A stretch of 55,013 nt of DNA from Flavobacteriales bacterium. GTDB lineage: Bacteria; Bacteroidota; Bacteroidia; Flavobacteriales_F; PHOS-HE28. Below are positions 54,725 to 55,013 of this stretch, in pieces (positions within the stretch are counted from its first letter, which is position 1; each line of letters begins with the position of its first letter). The notes under the pieces are model-generated. The model ran no database searches, was not told the origin of the DNA, and worked only from the letters and a program-made list of their open reading frames with translations. The position numbers were made by a program, and so were the translations under genes. The stretch lies in the NCBI GenBank assembly GCA_024103275.1, contig JAGFIV010000052.1:1-55013 (forward strand), written 5' to 3'.

Positions 54725-54732
54725 CAAAGGTA
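54725..54732 (-). promoter_or_regulatory. Consensus -7 element of the korAB operon
   Basis: On the minus strand TACCTTTG followed by CACC, ending 9 bases before the korA ATG; a full TAnnTTTG match. It fixes the korA start and predicts a very short leader. Confidence 0.75.
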
Positions 54733-54822
54733 CGGGGGGTGAAGGCGCGTTGTCCCGGCGGGCCTCCGGTGTCCCGTTCCCGGGCGTGCCGGCCTTCCCC
54801 GTCATGAGCCTGCCCCTGTGCC

Positions 54823-55013
54823 TCAGGGCTTCACCACCTTGGCTTGGAACCGCCTGCCAGCGCCATCAGTAGCACGGATCACGTACAGGCCCGGGGCCGC
54901 ACCCGCAAGGTTCAGTTCCAGTCGATGGAGCACGTTGGCATGGTGTTGCACCCTGCGCCCGGTGGCGTCATAGGCTTCCACTTCCCATGGGTCATCCCCC
55001 GGTAGGCGCACGG
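54823..55013 (-). CDS. T9SS-sorted protein, C-terminal part (partial)
   Basis: Only the last 60 or so residues are inside the window. They form a type-A T9SS sorting domain: EVEAYDATGRRV, then LNLAGAAPGLYVIRATDG, and a final FQAKVVKP before the stop. Proteins with this tail cross the outer membrane through the type IX system and are anchored or released. The gene runs beyond the right edge, so the 5' end and function are unknown; a GTG near 55011 is not evidence for a start. Confidence 0.8.
   Translation of the reverse strand, partial: VRLPGDDPWEVEAYDATGRRVQHHANVLHRLELNLAGAAPGLYVIRATDGAGRRFQAKVVKP

Overview
This window comes from a GC-rich member of the Bacteroidota, most likely a high-GC Flavobacteriales lineage (inference). 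The signs are type IX secretion (T9SS) C-terminal sorting domains on several proteins, the gliding lipoprotein GldB next to GldC, HmuY-family proteins, Bacteroidota-type outer-membrane barrels, the TAnnTTTG promoter element before many genes, and the Bacteroidota order of the division/cell-wall (dcw) cluster. No tRNA, rRNA, CRISPR array, insertion sequence or phage gene was recognised.

Layout. 185-2020: end of an ATP synthase operon (atpD, atpC, terminator). 2125-9228: a MuiA/DUF4139 protein, a NarL-type regulator, an orphan low-GC gene, a TPR histidine kinase, and a secreted CotH-kinase protein. 9245-10931: a fatty acid desaturase and an RRM RNA-binding protein, divergently transcribed. 11026-13521: an outer-membrane barrel protein. 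13536-18153: a haem-uptake-like operon of two HmuY paralogues around a TonB-dependent receptor. 18317-20385: a histidine kinase/OmpR regulator pair.

20507-36861 (minus strand) is a near-complete dcw cluster: mraZ, rsmH, ftsL, ftsI, murE, mraY, murD, an extra MurD C-terminal-domain-like gene, ftsW, murG, murC, ftsQ, ftsA, ftsZ, yqeY. Most junctions overlap by a few bases. A three-repeat 10-bp operator and tandem promoters lie before mraZ.

37185-40763 looks like a compact decaprenylphosphoryl-arabinose-type pathway: a UbiA-family phosphoribosyltransferase, a single-chain fusion of DprE1-like oxidase and DprE2-like reductase, and a HAD phosphatase. 41044-42447: an alpha/beta hydrolase and the GTPase EngB. 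42498-46579: gldC, gldB, an outer-membrane barrel, nadE and a membrane protein with a degenerate Hpt-like end. 46573-49762: a GDPD, a 2-hydroxyacid dehydrogenase and MgtE. 49861-54715: a 2-oxoacid:ferredoxin oxidoreductase (alpha and beta) coupled to a P1B-type ATPase whose phosphorylation motif reads DKTRT instead of DKTGT. The window ends inside a T9SS-sorted protein.

The strongest candidates for something undescribed are the free-standing MurD C-domain paralogue between murD and ftsW (28433-28930) and the DprE1-DprE2 fusion operon (37185-40763). Many genes here also have their -7 element so close to the start codon that their mRNAs should be leaderless or nearly so. All family calls are by eye from motifs; no database search was possible.
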